64,000 bases of DNA. Source: CAZYFH01 sp965197395. GTDB lineage: Bacteria; Acidobacteriota; Vicinamibacteria; Vicinamibacterales; UBA8438. Below the pieces are notes generated by a model, which was not told the DNA's origin, searched no databases, and saw only the letters and a program-made list of their open reading frames with translations. Every line of letters starts with the position of its first letter. The first letter of the stretch is position 1. Below are positions 45,133 to 52,996 of the stretch, in pieces. The stretch spans positions 372,001-436,000 of the forward strand of contig CBDANB010000006.1 in assembly GCA_965197395.1 (NCBI GenBank). Direction: 5' to 3'. A program made the position numbers and the translations under genes.

Positions 45133-46281
45133 ATGGCCCGCCAGGTAATCAGATCAACCGCGTGGGGCCTCGGGGCGACGCTGCTCCTGTTGGCGCTCAT
45201 CCTTGTCGGCTCGCGTAATCTTGCCCATTTCGACGCCGCCCTTGTGGGCTACACGTTTTCCGTGATCTTCGCGACCTTTGGGCTGACCTATCGCTACGCG
45301 ATGTGGCTGCAGCGCCCGCCTACGGCCGTGTACTGGCGGCGTGGCTGGCAAGCGTTCTTCCGCCGGGGCTGGAGGCTGCGCAACACAGGCACGTGGTTCC
45401 GGCGCGTCGGCTCCGATGTCCTCACCAATCGCTTCATCTTCGCGCGTGACCAGCTACGCGGCCTCACGCACATGCTCATCATGTGGGGATGCCTGATCGC
45501 CGTTGCGATCACCTTTCCTCTCGTGTTTGGTTGGCTGCACTTTCGTCCCGTTCCTGGCGATCTGTCCCTCTATGAGGCGGTCGCGTTCGGGTTCCCGGCC
45601 TTCCGGTTTCCGTACGATTCGATGATCGCGTTCGTCCTGTTCCACGCACTGGTCTGGTCGTCGTTCCTGGTGATTGCGGGCGTGATGCTGGCGGTGCGAC
45701 GTCGCATGCGCGAGGAGGGCGCGGCAGCGGTCCAACGATTCGCCGAGGACTTCATCCCGCTGATCCTCCTCTTCGCGGTCAGTCTCACGGGACTGATGCT
45801 CACGGCGAGTTACACGTGGATGAAGGGGTACGCCTACACGTTCATCGCGATTATGCATGCGATCACGGTGATCGGCACGTTCCTCTGGCTTCCCTTCGGA
45901 AAGTTCTTCCACGTCTTTCAGCGGCCGGCGCAACTCGGCGTCGGGTTCTACAAGGACGTCGGGCGAGCACAGGAACTGGCGCGCTGCCGCCGCTGCGGCC
46001 ACGCCTTCAGCTCGCACATGCACATCGAAGATCTGATCGAGGTGGAACGTCAACTGGGGTTCACATACGAGATCCCCGGTGGCGAAGCCGGCCACTACCA
46101 GTGGATCTGCCCTCGCTGCCGGCGTGCGTCGCTGGCCATGGCGCAGGGAGCGCTGTGGCGGGGCCGGCGGGGAGGTGCGCCGCCGGCCGACGGTCGCCCG
46201 CTGCCGATGCCCGTCCACGTCAATACGGGACTCGGCCAGGGCCCGCTCGGTGTCGAAGATGCCGACAATTTCTTCCCGTAA
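45133..46281 (+). CDS. Multi-pass membrane redox subunit with C-terminal Cys4 motif
   Basis: A 382-residue inner-membrane protein with five to six hydrophobic helices (about residues 10-30, 36-56, 112-132, 165-190, 215-235, 245-262). Several intramembrane or edge histidines (GLTHMLIMWG, VLFHALVWS, IAIMHAITV, GKFFHVFQ) could ligate haem b, as in NarI/HdrE-like quinol oxidases. The C-terminus is soluble and carries CRRCGHAFSSH and WICPRCRRAS, a zinc-ribbon or iron-site-like Cys4. GGGGAG precedes the ATG. First gene of the cluster, 41 bp before the molybdoenzyme; it probably links it to the quinone pool. Family assignment is by context and residue pattern only. Confidence 0.72.
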   Translation: MARQVIRSTAWGLGATLLLLALILVGSRNLAHFDAALVGYTFSVIFATFGLTYRYAMWLQRPPTAVYWRRGWQAFFRRGWRLRNTGTWFRRVGSDVLTNRFIFARDQLRGLTHMLIMWGCLIAVAITFPLVFGWLHFRPVPGDLSLYEAVAFGFPAFRFPYDSMIAFVLFHALVWSSFLVIAGVMLAVRRRMREEGAAAVQRFAEDFIPLILLFAVSLTGLMLTASYTWMKGYAYTFIAIMHAITVIGTFLWLPFGKFFHVFQRPAQLGVGFYKDVGRAQELARCRRCGHAFSSHMHIEDLIEVERQLGFTYEIPGGEAGHYQWICPRCRRASLAMAQGALWRGRRGGAPPADGRPLPMPVHVNTGLGQGPLGVEDADNFFP

Positions 46282-46322
46282 CCCGACAGTCGCTGCAGAT
46301 TCCACAGGAGTACGCTGACCAC

Positions 46323-48608
46323 ATGAATGCTCGAACGACTGAGACGACCCCGCTACTCGATCGGGAGACCATCGGTGAATTCGGGCCGCATCTCGCCTAC
46401 GCGCGAGAGGATCGGCTCGACACCGGTGTCGAACCAGACAAGTATGTCAGGACACACTGCTGCTTCTGTGGCCAGCAGTGCGGGATGCAGCTCAAGGTCA
46501 AGGACAACCTCGTCGTCGGTGTGGAGCCGTGGTACGAGTTCCCCTTCAACAAGGGGATGATGTGTCCGAAAGGCATCAAGCGCTACCTCCAGCAGGCGCA
46601 CCCCGATCGTCTTCTTCACGCCTACGAGAAAGATGCCGACTCGCCCGGCGGCTTTCGAACCATGGCGTACGACGCCGCGATCCGCCAGACTGCCGCGCAG
46701 GTCGATCGAATACAACACACGTACGGGAAGGACGCGTTCGCCGTCCTGTCCGGCGCCAGCCTGACAACCGAGAAGACCTACCTGATGGGAAAATTCGCCC
46801 ACATGTGCCTGCGCACCGCGAACATCGACTACAACGGCCGACTCTGCATGGTGAGCGCCGCGGCGGGCAACAAGAAGGCGTTCGGAATCGATCGTGCCGC
46901 GAACCCCTGGGATGACATCCTCGGCGCCGACGTAATCCTGGTGAGCGGCGCGAACATCGCCGAATGCGCGCCCATCACCACCAACTATGTCTGGCAGGCC
47001 CGCGAGCAGGGGGCCAGAGTCATCGTCGTGGACCCGCGCATCACGCCGATCGCGCGGACCTGCGATCTGTTCCTTCCGGTCAAGCCGGGGCGCGACACGG
47101 CGCTCTTCAACGGCATCCTGCACCTGATGATCGAGCACGACTGGCTCGATCACGCGTTCATCAAGAACCACACGGTCGGGTTCGATGCGGTCGCGGCGCA
47201 CGTGCACGAATGGACGCTGCAGCGGACGGCTGAGGTCACCGGCATCGCGGTGAAGTCGATCCACCAAGCCGCCGAATGGTGGGGGACAGCGAAGACGAGC
47301 TTCCTCTGCCATGCGCGCGGTCTGGAGCACCACAGCAACGGCGTGAAGAACGTGATGAGCGCCATCAACATCGTGCTGGCCTCCGGGCGCATCGGCCGGC
47401 CGAATTGCGGTTACGCGACCATCACCGGACAGGGCAACGGCCAGGGAGGACGCGAGCACGGCCAGAAGTGCGATCAGCTCCCGGGCGGGCGTGACCTCGC
47501 CAACCCTGAGCACCGCGCCTACGTCGCCGGCGTGTGGGGGATGGATCCGGCAGAACTCCCGCAGCCGGGCGTCGACGCGTACGAGATCATGCGCAAGATC
47601 GACACCGGTGAGATCAGGGGACTGCTGAGCCTCTGCTTCAACCCGGTCGTCTCGCTGCCAGACAACAACTTCGTCCGGCAGGCGCTCGAGAAGCTGGACT
47701 ACTACGTCGTAATTGATTTCTTCATGAGCGAAAGCGCGCGCTACGCCGATGTCGTCCTGCCGGGCTCCCTTCACGAAGAGGATGAAGGCACCGTCACGCA
47801 GACCGAGGGTCGTGTCGTCAAGATCAACAAGGCCGTCGAGTGCCCGGGCGAGGCACGGCCCGACTGGCAAATCATCCAGGACATCGCGAAGGCCCTTGGC
47901 CGCGAGAAGGGGCTCACGTTTGAGAGCCCGCGAGAGGTCTTCGAGGAACTGCGCGTCGCCTCGAAGGGAGGGGTCGCGGACTATTCCGGGATTACCTACG
48001 CGCGAATCGAAGAGCACTACGGCGTGTTCTGGCCGTGTCCCAGCGACGTGTCCGAGGGCGTACCGATGCCAGGGCCGCAGGGAACGGTGCGGCTGTTCGA
48101 GCCCGGATCATGGAACCCTGTCGCCAAGGGTGCCGGGCCGTTCTATTTCCCAGACGGCAAGGCCCGCTGGAACGTGACGCCCTACGTGGGGCCGACCGAA
48201 GACGTGGACGACGAATTTCCGATCATCCTGACCACTGGACGCGTCGTCAGCCACTTCTTGTCCGGAAATCAAACCAGGCGCATCGGTCCACTCGTCGATC
48301 AGTGCCCCGAGCCGCGGCTCGAAATGCACCCCCGGCTGGCGGTGCGGTTGAGCATCGCCGACGGCGACTGGGCGACGGCCGAGAGCCGCCGCGGCAACTG
48401 CACGCTGCGGGCATCGGTCGTGACAACGATCAGGCCAGATACTGTCTTCATTCCCTACCACTGGGCGGGCCGCAAGAGCGCGAATCAGTTGACGAGTTCC
48501 GCTCAGGATCCGATATCGAAGATCCCCGAGTACAAAGTGTGCGCCGTGCGGGTTCGCAAGACGGATGCGCCGCCCGAGTATGCTGGTGCCCTCGAGCCAC
48601 AACAGTAG
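46323..48608 (+). CDS. NasA/NapA-like molybdopterin oxidoreductase (nitrate-reductase type)
   Basis: A 761-residue bis-MGD enzyme. A [4Fe-4S] site lies at C46-x2-C49-x3-C53-x27-C81 (CFCGQQC, MCPKG). DYNGRLCMVSAAAG places a cysteine (about C175) as the molybdenum ligand, as in NasA/NapA and unlike the Ser of DMSO reductase or the Asp of NarG. Pterin-binding segments include LVSGANIAECAPI, VVDPRITPIART, GRIGRPNCGYATITGQGNGQ and the C-terminal ILTTGRVVSHFLSGNQTRR. There is no Tat signal, so a cytoplasmic location is likely. Reduction of nitrate is the best guess from the active-site pattern; formate-type activity is less likely because no Sec/Cys-His motif of FdhF type is seen. Confidence 0.85.
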   Translation: MNARTTETTPLLDRETIGEFGPHLAYAREDRLDTGVEPDKYVRTHCCFCGQQCGMQLKVKDNLVVGVEPWYEFPFNKGMMCPKGIKRYLQQAHPDRLLHAYEKDADSPGGFRTMAYDAAIRQTAAQVDRIQHTYGKDAFAVLSGASLTTEKTYLMGKFAHMCLRTANIDYNGRLCMVSAAAGNKKAFGIDRAANPWDDILGADVILVSGANIAECAPITTNYVWQAREQGARVIVVDPRITPIARTCDLFLPVKPGRDTALFNGILHLMIEHDWLDHAFIKNHTVGFDAVAAHVHEWTLQRTAEVTGIAVKSIHQAAEWWGTAKTSFLCHARGLEHHSNGVKNVMSAINIVLASGRIGRPNCGYATITGQGNGQGGREHGQKCDQLPGGRDLANPEHRAYVAGVWGMDPAELPQPGVDAYEIMRKIDTGEIRGLLSLCFNPVVSLPDNNFVRQALEKLDYYVVIDFFMSESARYADVVLPGSLHEEDEGTVTQTEGRVVKINKAVECPGEARPDWQIIQDIAKALGREKGLTFESPREVFEELRVASKGGVADYSGITYARIEEHYGVFWPCPSDVSEGVPMPGPQGTVRLFEPGSWNPVAKGAGPFYFPDGKARWNVTPYVGPTEDVDDEFPIILTTGRVVSHFLSGNQTRRIGPLVDQCPEPRLEMHPRLAVRLSIADGDWATAESRRGNCTLRASVVTTIRPDTVFIPYHWAGRKSANQLTSSAQDPISKIPEYKVCAVRVRKTDAPPEYAGALEPQQ

Positions 48609-48622
48609 CCAGGTCCATACTC

Positions 48623-49288
48623 ATGCCTGTTCCGGACACTTTCGAGTTTTTCATCGACCCAGACCGTTGCATCGGCTGCCAGGCCTGCATCCAGGCCTGC
48701 ACCGAATGCGACACCCACAAAGGGCAGTCGATGATTCAGCTCGACTACGTGGACCGCGCGCACTCGACGCAGACGGTGCCCGTCGTCTGCCTGCACTGCG
48801 ACTCGCCGACGTGCGCGGAGGTCTGCCCGGCCGACGCGATCAAGCGAACGGAGGACGGCATCGTACAGACCGCCAAGAAAGCACGATGCATCGCGTGCAA
48901 CAACTGCGTTCTCGCGTGTCCCTTTGGCGTGCCGAAGATGCAGACCAAGATGAACCTCATGATGAAGTGCGATATGTGCTACGACCGCACGTCGGTCGGG
49001 CTGAAGCCGTGGTGCGCCTCAGCCTGCCCCAGCCAGGCGCTGGCGTTCGGGACGCGCGAGGAGATGGCGCGGCTGCGCCCACACGCAAAGCCTGTCAACA
49101 CGTTTCAGTTCGGCATACAAACGATTCGGACTAAGGTGAACATCATGGTGCCGCGCGACGCGCCCGCGGAGATCGTGGACGTGACCGCGGCGATGCACGA
49201 GCCCACCATTGGCCGCGCGATTCTCGACGATGTCTTCATGGAGATACCAGAGGGAGTGACGCTTGATTCAGAGCCAGCTGGGCACTGA
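48623..49288 (+). CDS. 4Fe-4S ferredoxin, DmsB/NrfC-type electron-transfer subunit
   Basis: A 221-residue protein with four cysteine clusters: CIGCQACIQAC, CLHCDSPTCAEVCP, CIACNNCVLACP and CDMCYDRT...WCASACP. It would carry four [4Fe-4S] centres. No signal sequence, matching a cytoplasmic catalytic subunit. ATG 48623 lies 14 bp after the molybdoenzyme stop. It would relay electrons between the membrane or Rieske components and the molybdenum site. The C-terminal 60 residues (NTFQFGIQTIRTKVNIMVPR) are specific to this cluster type. The next gene overlaps its 3' end. Confidence 0.9.
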   Translation: MPVPDTFEFFIDPDRCIGCQACIQACTECDTHKGQSMIQLDYVDRAHSTQTVPVVCLHCDSPTCAEVCPADAIKRTEDGIVQTAKKARCIACNNCVLACPFGVPKMQTKMNLMMKCDMCYDRTSVGLKPWCASACPSQALAFGTREEMARLRPHAKPVNTFQFGIQTIRTKVNIMVPRDAPAEIVDVTAAMHEPTIGRAILDDVFMEIPEGVTLDSEPAGH

Positions 49289-49835
49289 AGGCCCGAGGGA
49301 CTTCGAGCACGGGACGGCGCCACCCGACGGGCGCCCTCTTGCCGACCAGCCGAAGTGGCGCCGGGACTTCCCCATCGACTGGGCACAGGACGAGTACGTC
49401 TCGCGTCGAGAACTCGTCAAGTTCATCGTGCTCACGAGCGCGGCGCTCGTGGCCGGACAGTTCTGGATGGTGCTCAAGAGCACCTTCAGCCGGCCGCCGG
49501 CACCATCGGTGGGCGAGCCGATCGCCAGCCTGGACGAGTTATCCATCGGCGGAGCCAAGACGTTTACGTACCCCGAAGGCAGCACGTCCAGGTTACTCGT
49601 CCGGACAGGCGCGACCGCGTTCGTCGCGTACGACCAACAGTGCACGCATCTCCAATGTCCCGTCGTGCCGGCTGTTGAACAACGCCGACTACACTGCCCC
49701 TGCCACAATGGCTGGTTCGACCTCCAGACGGGCCGGCCGGTTGCGGGCCCGCCGCAACGGGCACTGCCGCGAATTCTGGTGAAGGTCCGTGACGGCACTG
49801 TCTATGCGATCGGCGTCGAGGAGTCGCTGACGTGA
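49263..49835 (+). CDS. Rieske [2Fe-2S] protein with Tat-like anchor
   Basis: A 190-residue protein. It starts at TTG 49263 inside the ferredoxin gene, with GAGGGAG six bases upstream; no good ATG exists near it. After an acidic/basic leader, SRRELVKFIVLTSAALVAGQ is a twin-arginine-like signal and membrane anchor (about residues 47-66). The Rieske centre has CTHLQC and CPCHNGW, including the extra cysteine pair that forms a disulfide in high-potential bc1-type Rieske proteins. It should face the periplasm and exchange electrons with the membrane subunit. A TTG start and gene overlap suggest tight translational coupling. Confidence 0.88.
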   Translation: MIQSQLGTEGPRDFEHGTAPPDGRPLADQPKWRRDFPIDWAQDEYVSRRELVKFIVLTSAALVAGQFWMVLKSTFSRPPAPSVGEPIASLDELSIGGAKTFTYPEGSTSRLLVRTGATAFVAYDQQCTHLQCPVVPAVEQRRLHCPCHNGWFDLQTGRPVAGPPQRALPRILVKVRDGTVYAIGVEESLT

Positions 49836-50056
49836 GCAGACGTGTGCGGATGGTCCTCGCACAGCGGATGACGATCCTGAACGCCATGCTCGCGTTCGTG
49901 ATCCTCGTCGTGATCTTGCAGTTCTGGTTGCTGACGGCGACGATGAACGCATATTTGGGTGGCGACGCCAGCATGGCGGCTCCGGCCGCGTTCGCCAGCC
50001 TCGCCTGCCTCGGCCTCAATGCCGGGTTGCTCTGGTACCTGGTCGGTCTGGATTGA
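49832..50056 (+). CDS. Small two-helix membrane protein of the redox cluster
   Basis: A 74-residue protein. It starts at GTG 49832, overlapping the Rieske stop, and ends one base before the next start. Two hydrophobic segments (about 16-36 and 48-68) flank a short polar loop (AYLGGDASM). Likely a small accessory or assembly subunit of the membrane complex. Short proteins of this pattern (RMTILNAMLAFVILVVILQF) occur beside Rieske genes; I cannot name a function. Confidence 0.75.
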   Translation: MSRRVRMVLAQRMTILNAMLAFVILVVILQFWLLTATMNAYLGGDASMAAPAAFASLACLGLNAGLLWYLVGLD

Positions 50057-51127
50057 ATGAACCGCCAGCCGACCGACACCACAATGCAACGTCTTGCTGG
50101 CGCCATCCAACATCTCTTCCCCGGCTACTTCGCACTGGTCATGGCGACGGGGGTCGTCTCGATCGCGGCGCACGTGCTGCAGATGCCGCGCATCGCGTGG
50201 GCGCTGCTCGCCGTCAATATCGGCGCCTATGCGGTGCTGGTGGTCGCGCTCGTGGTTCGCCTTATAGCCTATTTCCCGCGCGTGCTGGAAGACCTGAACA
50301 GCCACGCGCGCGGCCCGGGCTTCTTCACAGTGGTCGCCGGGACATGTGTGCTGGGAAGCGAGATCGTGATCCTGACCGGCCGCGCCGAAGTGGCCCACGC
50401 GCTGTGGATCGCCGGAATCGTGCTCTGGGTGGTCGTGATGTACGCGTTCTTCACAGCGACGGTTGTCCGCGAGGTGAAGCCGTCACTCGAGACAGGCATC
50501 AACGGCGCGTGGCTTTTAGGCATCGTGGCGACCCAATCCGTGTCCGTCCTGGGAACCCTGCTCGCGCCAGAGATGGAGGGCGGCCGCGAGGCGGCCCTGT
50601 TCTTCGCGCTGTGCATGTACCTGCTGGGGGCGATGCTCTACCTCACCATCATCACGCTTATCTTCTACAGATTCACGTTCGTGGCGCTGACGGTGGAACA
50701 GATGACGCCCCCGTACTGGATCAACACGGGCGCCGTCGCCATCACGACGCTGGCCGGGTCGTCGCTCCTCATCCAGGCGAATCGCTGGTCGTTTCTCGAG
50801 ATGCTCCGTCCATTCGTGGCGGGCTTCACGCTGTTCTTCTGGGCCACCGCGACATGGTGGATCCCGCTGCTTCTCATCCTCGGCGTGTGGCGGCATGTCA
50901 TCCGGCGTTTTCCCCTGCGTTACGACCCTCAGTATTGGGGCATCGTGTTTCCGATCGGCATGTATACGGTCTGCACCGTGAGGCTGGTCCAGGCCACCGG
51001 CCTGGGTTTTCTCTGGGACATTCCGCGCGTCACCGTCTACGTCGCCCTGGGTGCATGGGCCGTCACGTTCGCCGGAATGCTGCGCCACCTCTGGACGGAG
51101 GCGCGCGCGATTCCTCCCGCTGTCTGA
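50057..51127 (+). CDS. TehA/SLAC1-type (TDT family) anion channel
   Basis: A 356-residue inner-membrane protein with about ten hydrophobic helices. The first shows the family signature FPGYFALVMATGVVSIAAHV; later helices include FFALCMYLLGAMLYLTII and WGIVFPIGMYTVCTVRL. Homologues include the TehA channel and plant SLAC1 anion channels that pass chloride and nitrate. It begins directly after the small protein, so it is part of the redox operon. In this setting, nitrate or nitrite passage is a reasonable inference, not shown by sequence. Annotation as tellurite or C4-dicarboxylate transporter is possible by name only. Confidence 0.85.
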   Translation: MNRQPTDTTMQRLAGAIQHLFPGYFALVMATGVVSIAAHVLQMPRIAWALLAVNIGAYAVLVVALVVRLIAYFPRVLEDLNSHARGPGFFTVVAGTCVLGSEIVILTGRAEVAHALWIAGIVLWVVVMYAFFTATVVREVKPSLETGINGAWLLGIVATQSVSVLGTLLAPEMEGGREAALFFALCMYLLGAMLYLTIITLIFYRFTFVALTVEQMTPPYWINTGAVAITTLAGSSLLIQANRWSFLEMLRPFVAGFTLFFWATATWWIPLLLILGVWRHVIRRFPLRYDPQYWGIVFPIGMYTVCTVRLVQATGLGFLWDIPRVTVYVALGAWAVTFAGMLRHLWTEARAIPPAV

Positions 51128-51142
51128 GCGAGGGGTCTGCGC

Positions 51143-52226
51143 GGCGTTGGTGCACAACCCTTCGGCTGCGACGAGGCAGCTGTAGGCTCTCTGGCCACGA
51201 TGACCGCTGCGGGTGCACGATCTCGACATGAGATCAAAGGTCCATCCGAAGTACAAGACGAAGTATCGCGTGGGGAATTGGTCAGCGTACGAGCAGGCCT
51301 TGGTCCAGCGAGGGGACGTGACGCTGTGGCTCTCTGCCGACGCCACGGACGCGTGGCGCCCGTCGCCGTCCGGTCGACCAGGCGCGCCGAAGAAGTTCTC
51401 GGACTGTGCGATCGAGACGGCGTTGACGCTCCGCCTTGTCTTCCGGTTGCCCTTGCGCCAAGCGGAAGGCTTCTTGCGGTCGGTCTTGTCGTTGATGGGT
51501 GTCGATCTCGCAGCCCCCGACCACACCACGCTCTCCCGACGAAGTCAGTCTCTCGCGGTTGACTTCCGCCGCATCCCATCGAGAGGACCCATCCATCTCA
51601 TCGTCGACAGCACGGGACTGTCGATTGTGGGCGAAGGCGAATGGGCTGCGGTGAAACACGGTGGACGCGGCCACCGAGGCTGGAAGAAGCTGCATCGTGC
51701 TGTTGATCGAGCGGGCGTGATCGTCGCTCACGCGCTGACCGAGCCGACGGTGGATGACGCGACCATTGGCATTGACCTCATTGAGACGGTCGACGATGAG
51801 ATCGCACGGGTGACCGCTGACGCGGCCTACGATACGGTCGCGTTCTACGAAGCGGCGGGGATGCATGACGCGACTGTCGTGGTTCCACCGTCCAAGACCG
51901 CGAGGGTGTCTCGGCGTCGGCCGCGGTCGCGCGCGTGAGATCGCACGATCACGGACGTGAGGACGCTCGGCCGGCGCCGCTGGAAGAAGGAGGCCGGCTA
52001 CCATCTCCAGGCGCGGGTGGAGAATGCGTTCTTTCGGTACAAATCGATTATCGGGGATCGGCTTCGCGCCCGGTCCCGAGGCGGGCGAGTGGCCGAGTCC
52101 GTGGTCGCGTGTAACGTCCTGAACCAGATGACCGAGCTCGGTCGGCCAGAGTCGTACAGTATGGGTCGGTGACTTGCCTCTGGGTTGGGATCGTTGACGG
52201 TCAGTTTCGAGTCATGCACCAGCGCC
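51143..52226 (+). mobile_element. IS5-like element with broken transposase
   Basis: Probable inverted ends GGCGTTGGTGCACAAC (51143-51158) and GGCGCTGGTGCATGAC reading inward from 52226, 12 of 16 identical. It encloses one transposase gene that carries a nonsense codon. It sits just downstream of the channel gene. Confidence 0.6.
51228..52172 (+). pseudogene. IS5-family transposase with in-frame TGA
   Basis: MRSKVHPKYKTKYRVGNWSA starts the gene. A DDE_Tnp_1-type core follows (IHLIVDSTGLSIVGEGEW, GRGHRGWKKLH, VTADAAYDTVAFYEA). At 51936-51938 a TGA interrupts what reads RRPRSRA-stop-DRTITDV; the same frame then continues with RRRWKKEAGYHLQARVENAF and FRYKSIIGDRLRARS to the normal end. A single C-to-T change of CGA would explain it, so inactivation looks recent. 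Confidence 0.82.
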
Positions 52227-52236
52227 TATAGGGGCG

Positions 52237-52686
52237 TCAATGCCGTTGGTCGAGGTGGATTTCGGCACCGACTCTTCGATCCAGGCGATGTCGCATACTC
52301 CGACCGTCAATCACCCGTTCTTGCTCGACAGAGGGCGGCTCCCGCTCGATCGTTCGCTCCGGCTCGACAATCCAATCCGCCGCCTTCTGTGCGTCTACCG
52401 CGGCGAGACGGATCTCGCGCGGCTCGTCTTTGAACGCCTTGACCCACGAGGCCACGTACGCGCGACCGTGCCGTGGCTCGTGCCCGACGCAGAGTTGCTC
52501 GCCGGCCATCATCGCCCCTATCTCCACCCGCAATTCCTCACGGGTGTACGACTCTGTTCCGAACCCCTCATGCTTGATGAGCGTCGGTCGGTTTAACCGT
52601 TTCTCGTGTCCCGTGGCGTGTGCCAGTTCATGCAGCGCGGTATGGGAATACCCGGTCTGCCGAGACGCCTCTCTTACGAAACAGGC
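52237..52686 (-). pseudogene. ArdC-like antirestriction protein, C-terminal fragment
   Basis: Minus-strand frame after a TGA near 52690 reads REASRQTGYSHTALHELAHA and TGHEKRLNRP, giving the zincin HExxH motif. FGTESYTREELRVEIGAMMA and GHEPRHGRAYVASWVKAFKD follow, with DPREIRLAAVDAQK-type sequence. This is the metallopeptidase domain of ArdC-type plasmid antirestriction proteins. The N-terminal ssDNA-binding domain is missing, so it is probably a remnant of a conjugative element or plasmid. Confidence 0.72.
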
Positions 52687-52734
52687 TCACTGGTCCGGAT
52701 TGGTCTGACGGCGCACGTCGGCGTCACCCTCGGC

Positions 52735-52929
52735 ACTGGGACGGTGTGATCGATGCGGCCCTGACGAACGTCACGAATGCGCGCTCAGAGGGCACCAACG
52801 CCAAGATCCAGTGGATCAACGACTGGCTGCGGATACCGCAGCCACGAGTGGTTCCGCAACGCCATCTACTTTCATGTGGGAAGGCTCGACATCTACCCCT
52901 ATGCCCTCGCGACCCACACGAATTCCTGA
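52735..52929 (+). pseudogene. ISL3-family transposase C-terminal remnant
   Basis: HWDGVIDAALTNVTNARSEG followed by TNAKIQWI matches the ISL3 active-site Glu region. After a frameshift near 52815, the other frame continues GYRSHEWFRNAIYFHVGRLD, the usual ISL3 end, to the TGA at 52927-52929. Confidence 0.65.
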
Positions 52930-52996
52930 AGCGACCATAGGCAACGAGTGCTACTATCCCGTGAGCAAATGGGCTGGGAGACAAGCATGTTTCGCT

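Noticed and set aside
50057..51127. Tellurite resistance role for the TDT-family protein
   Set aside because: The name comes from TehA overexpression; the operon context with a nitrate-reductase-like enzyme points to anion passage.
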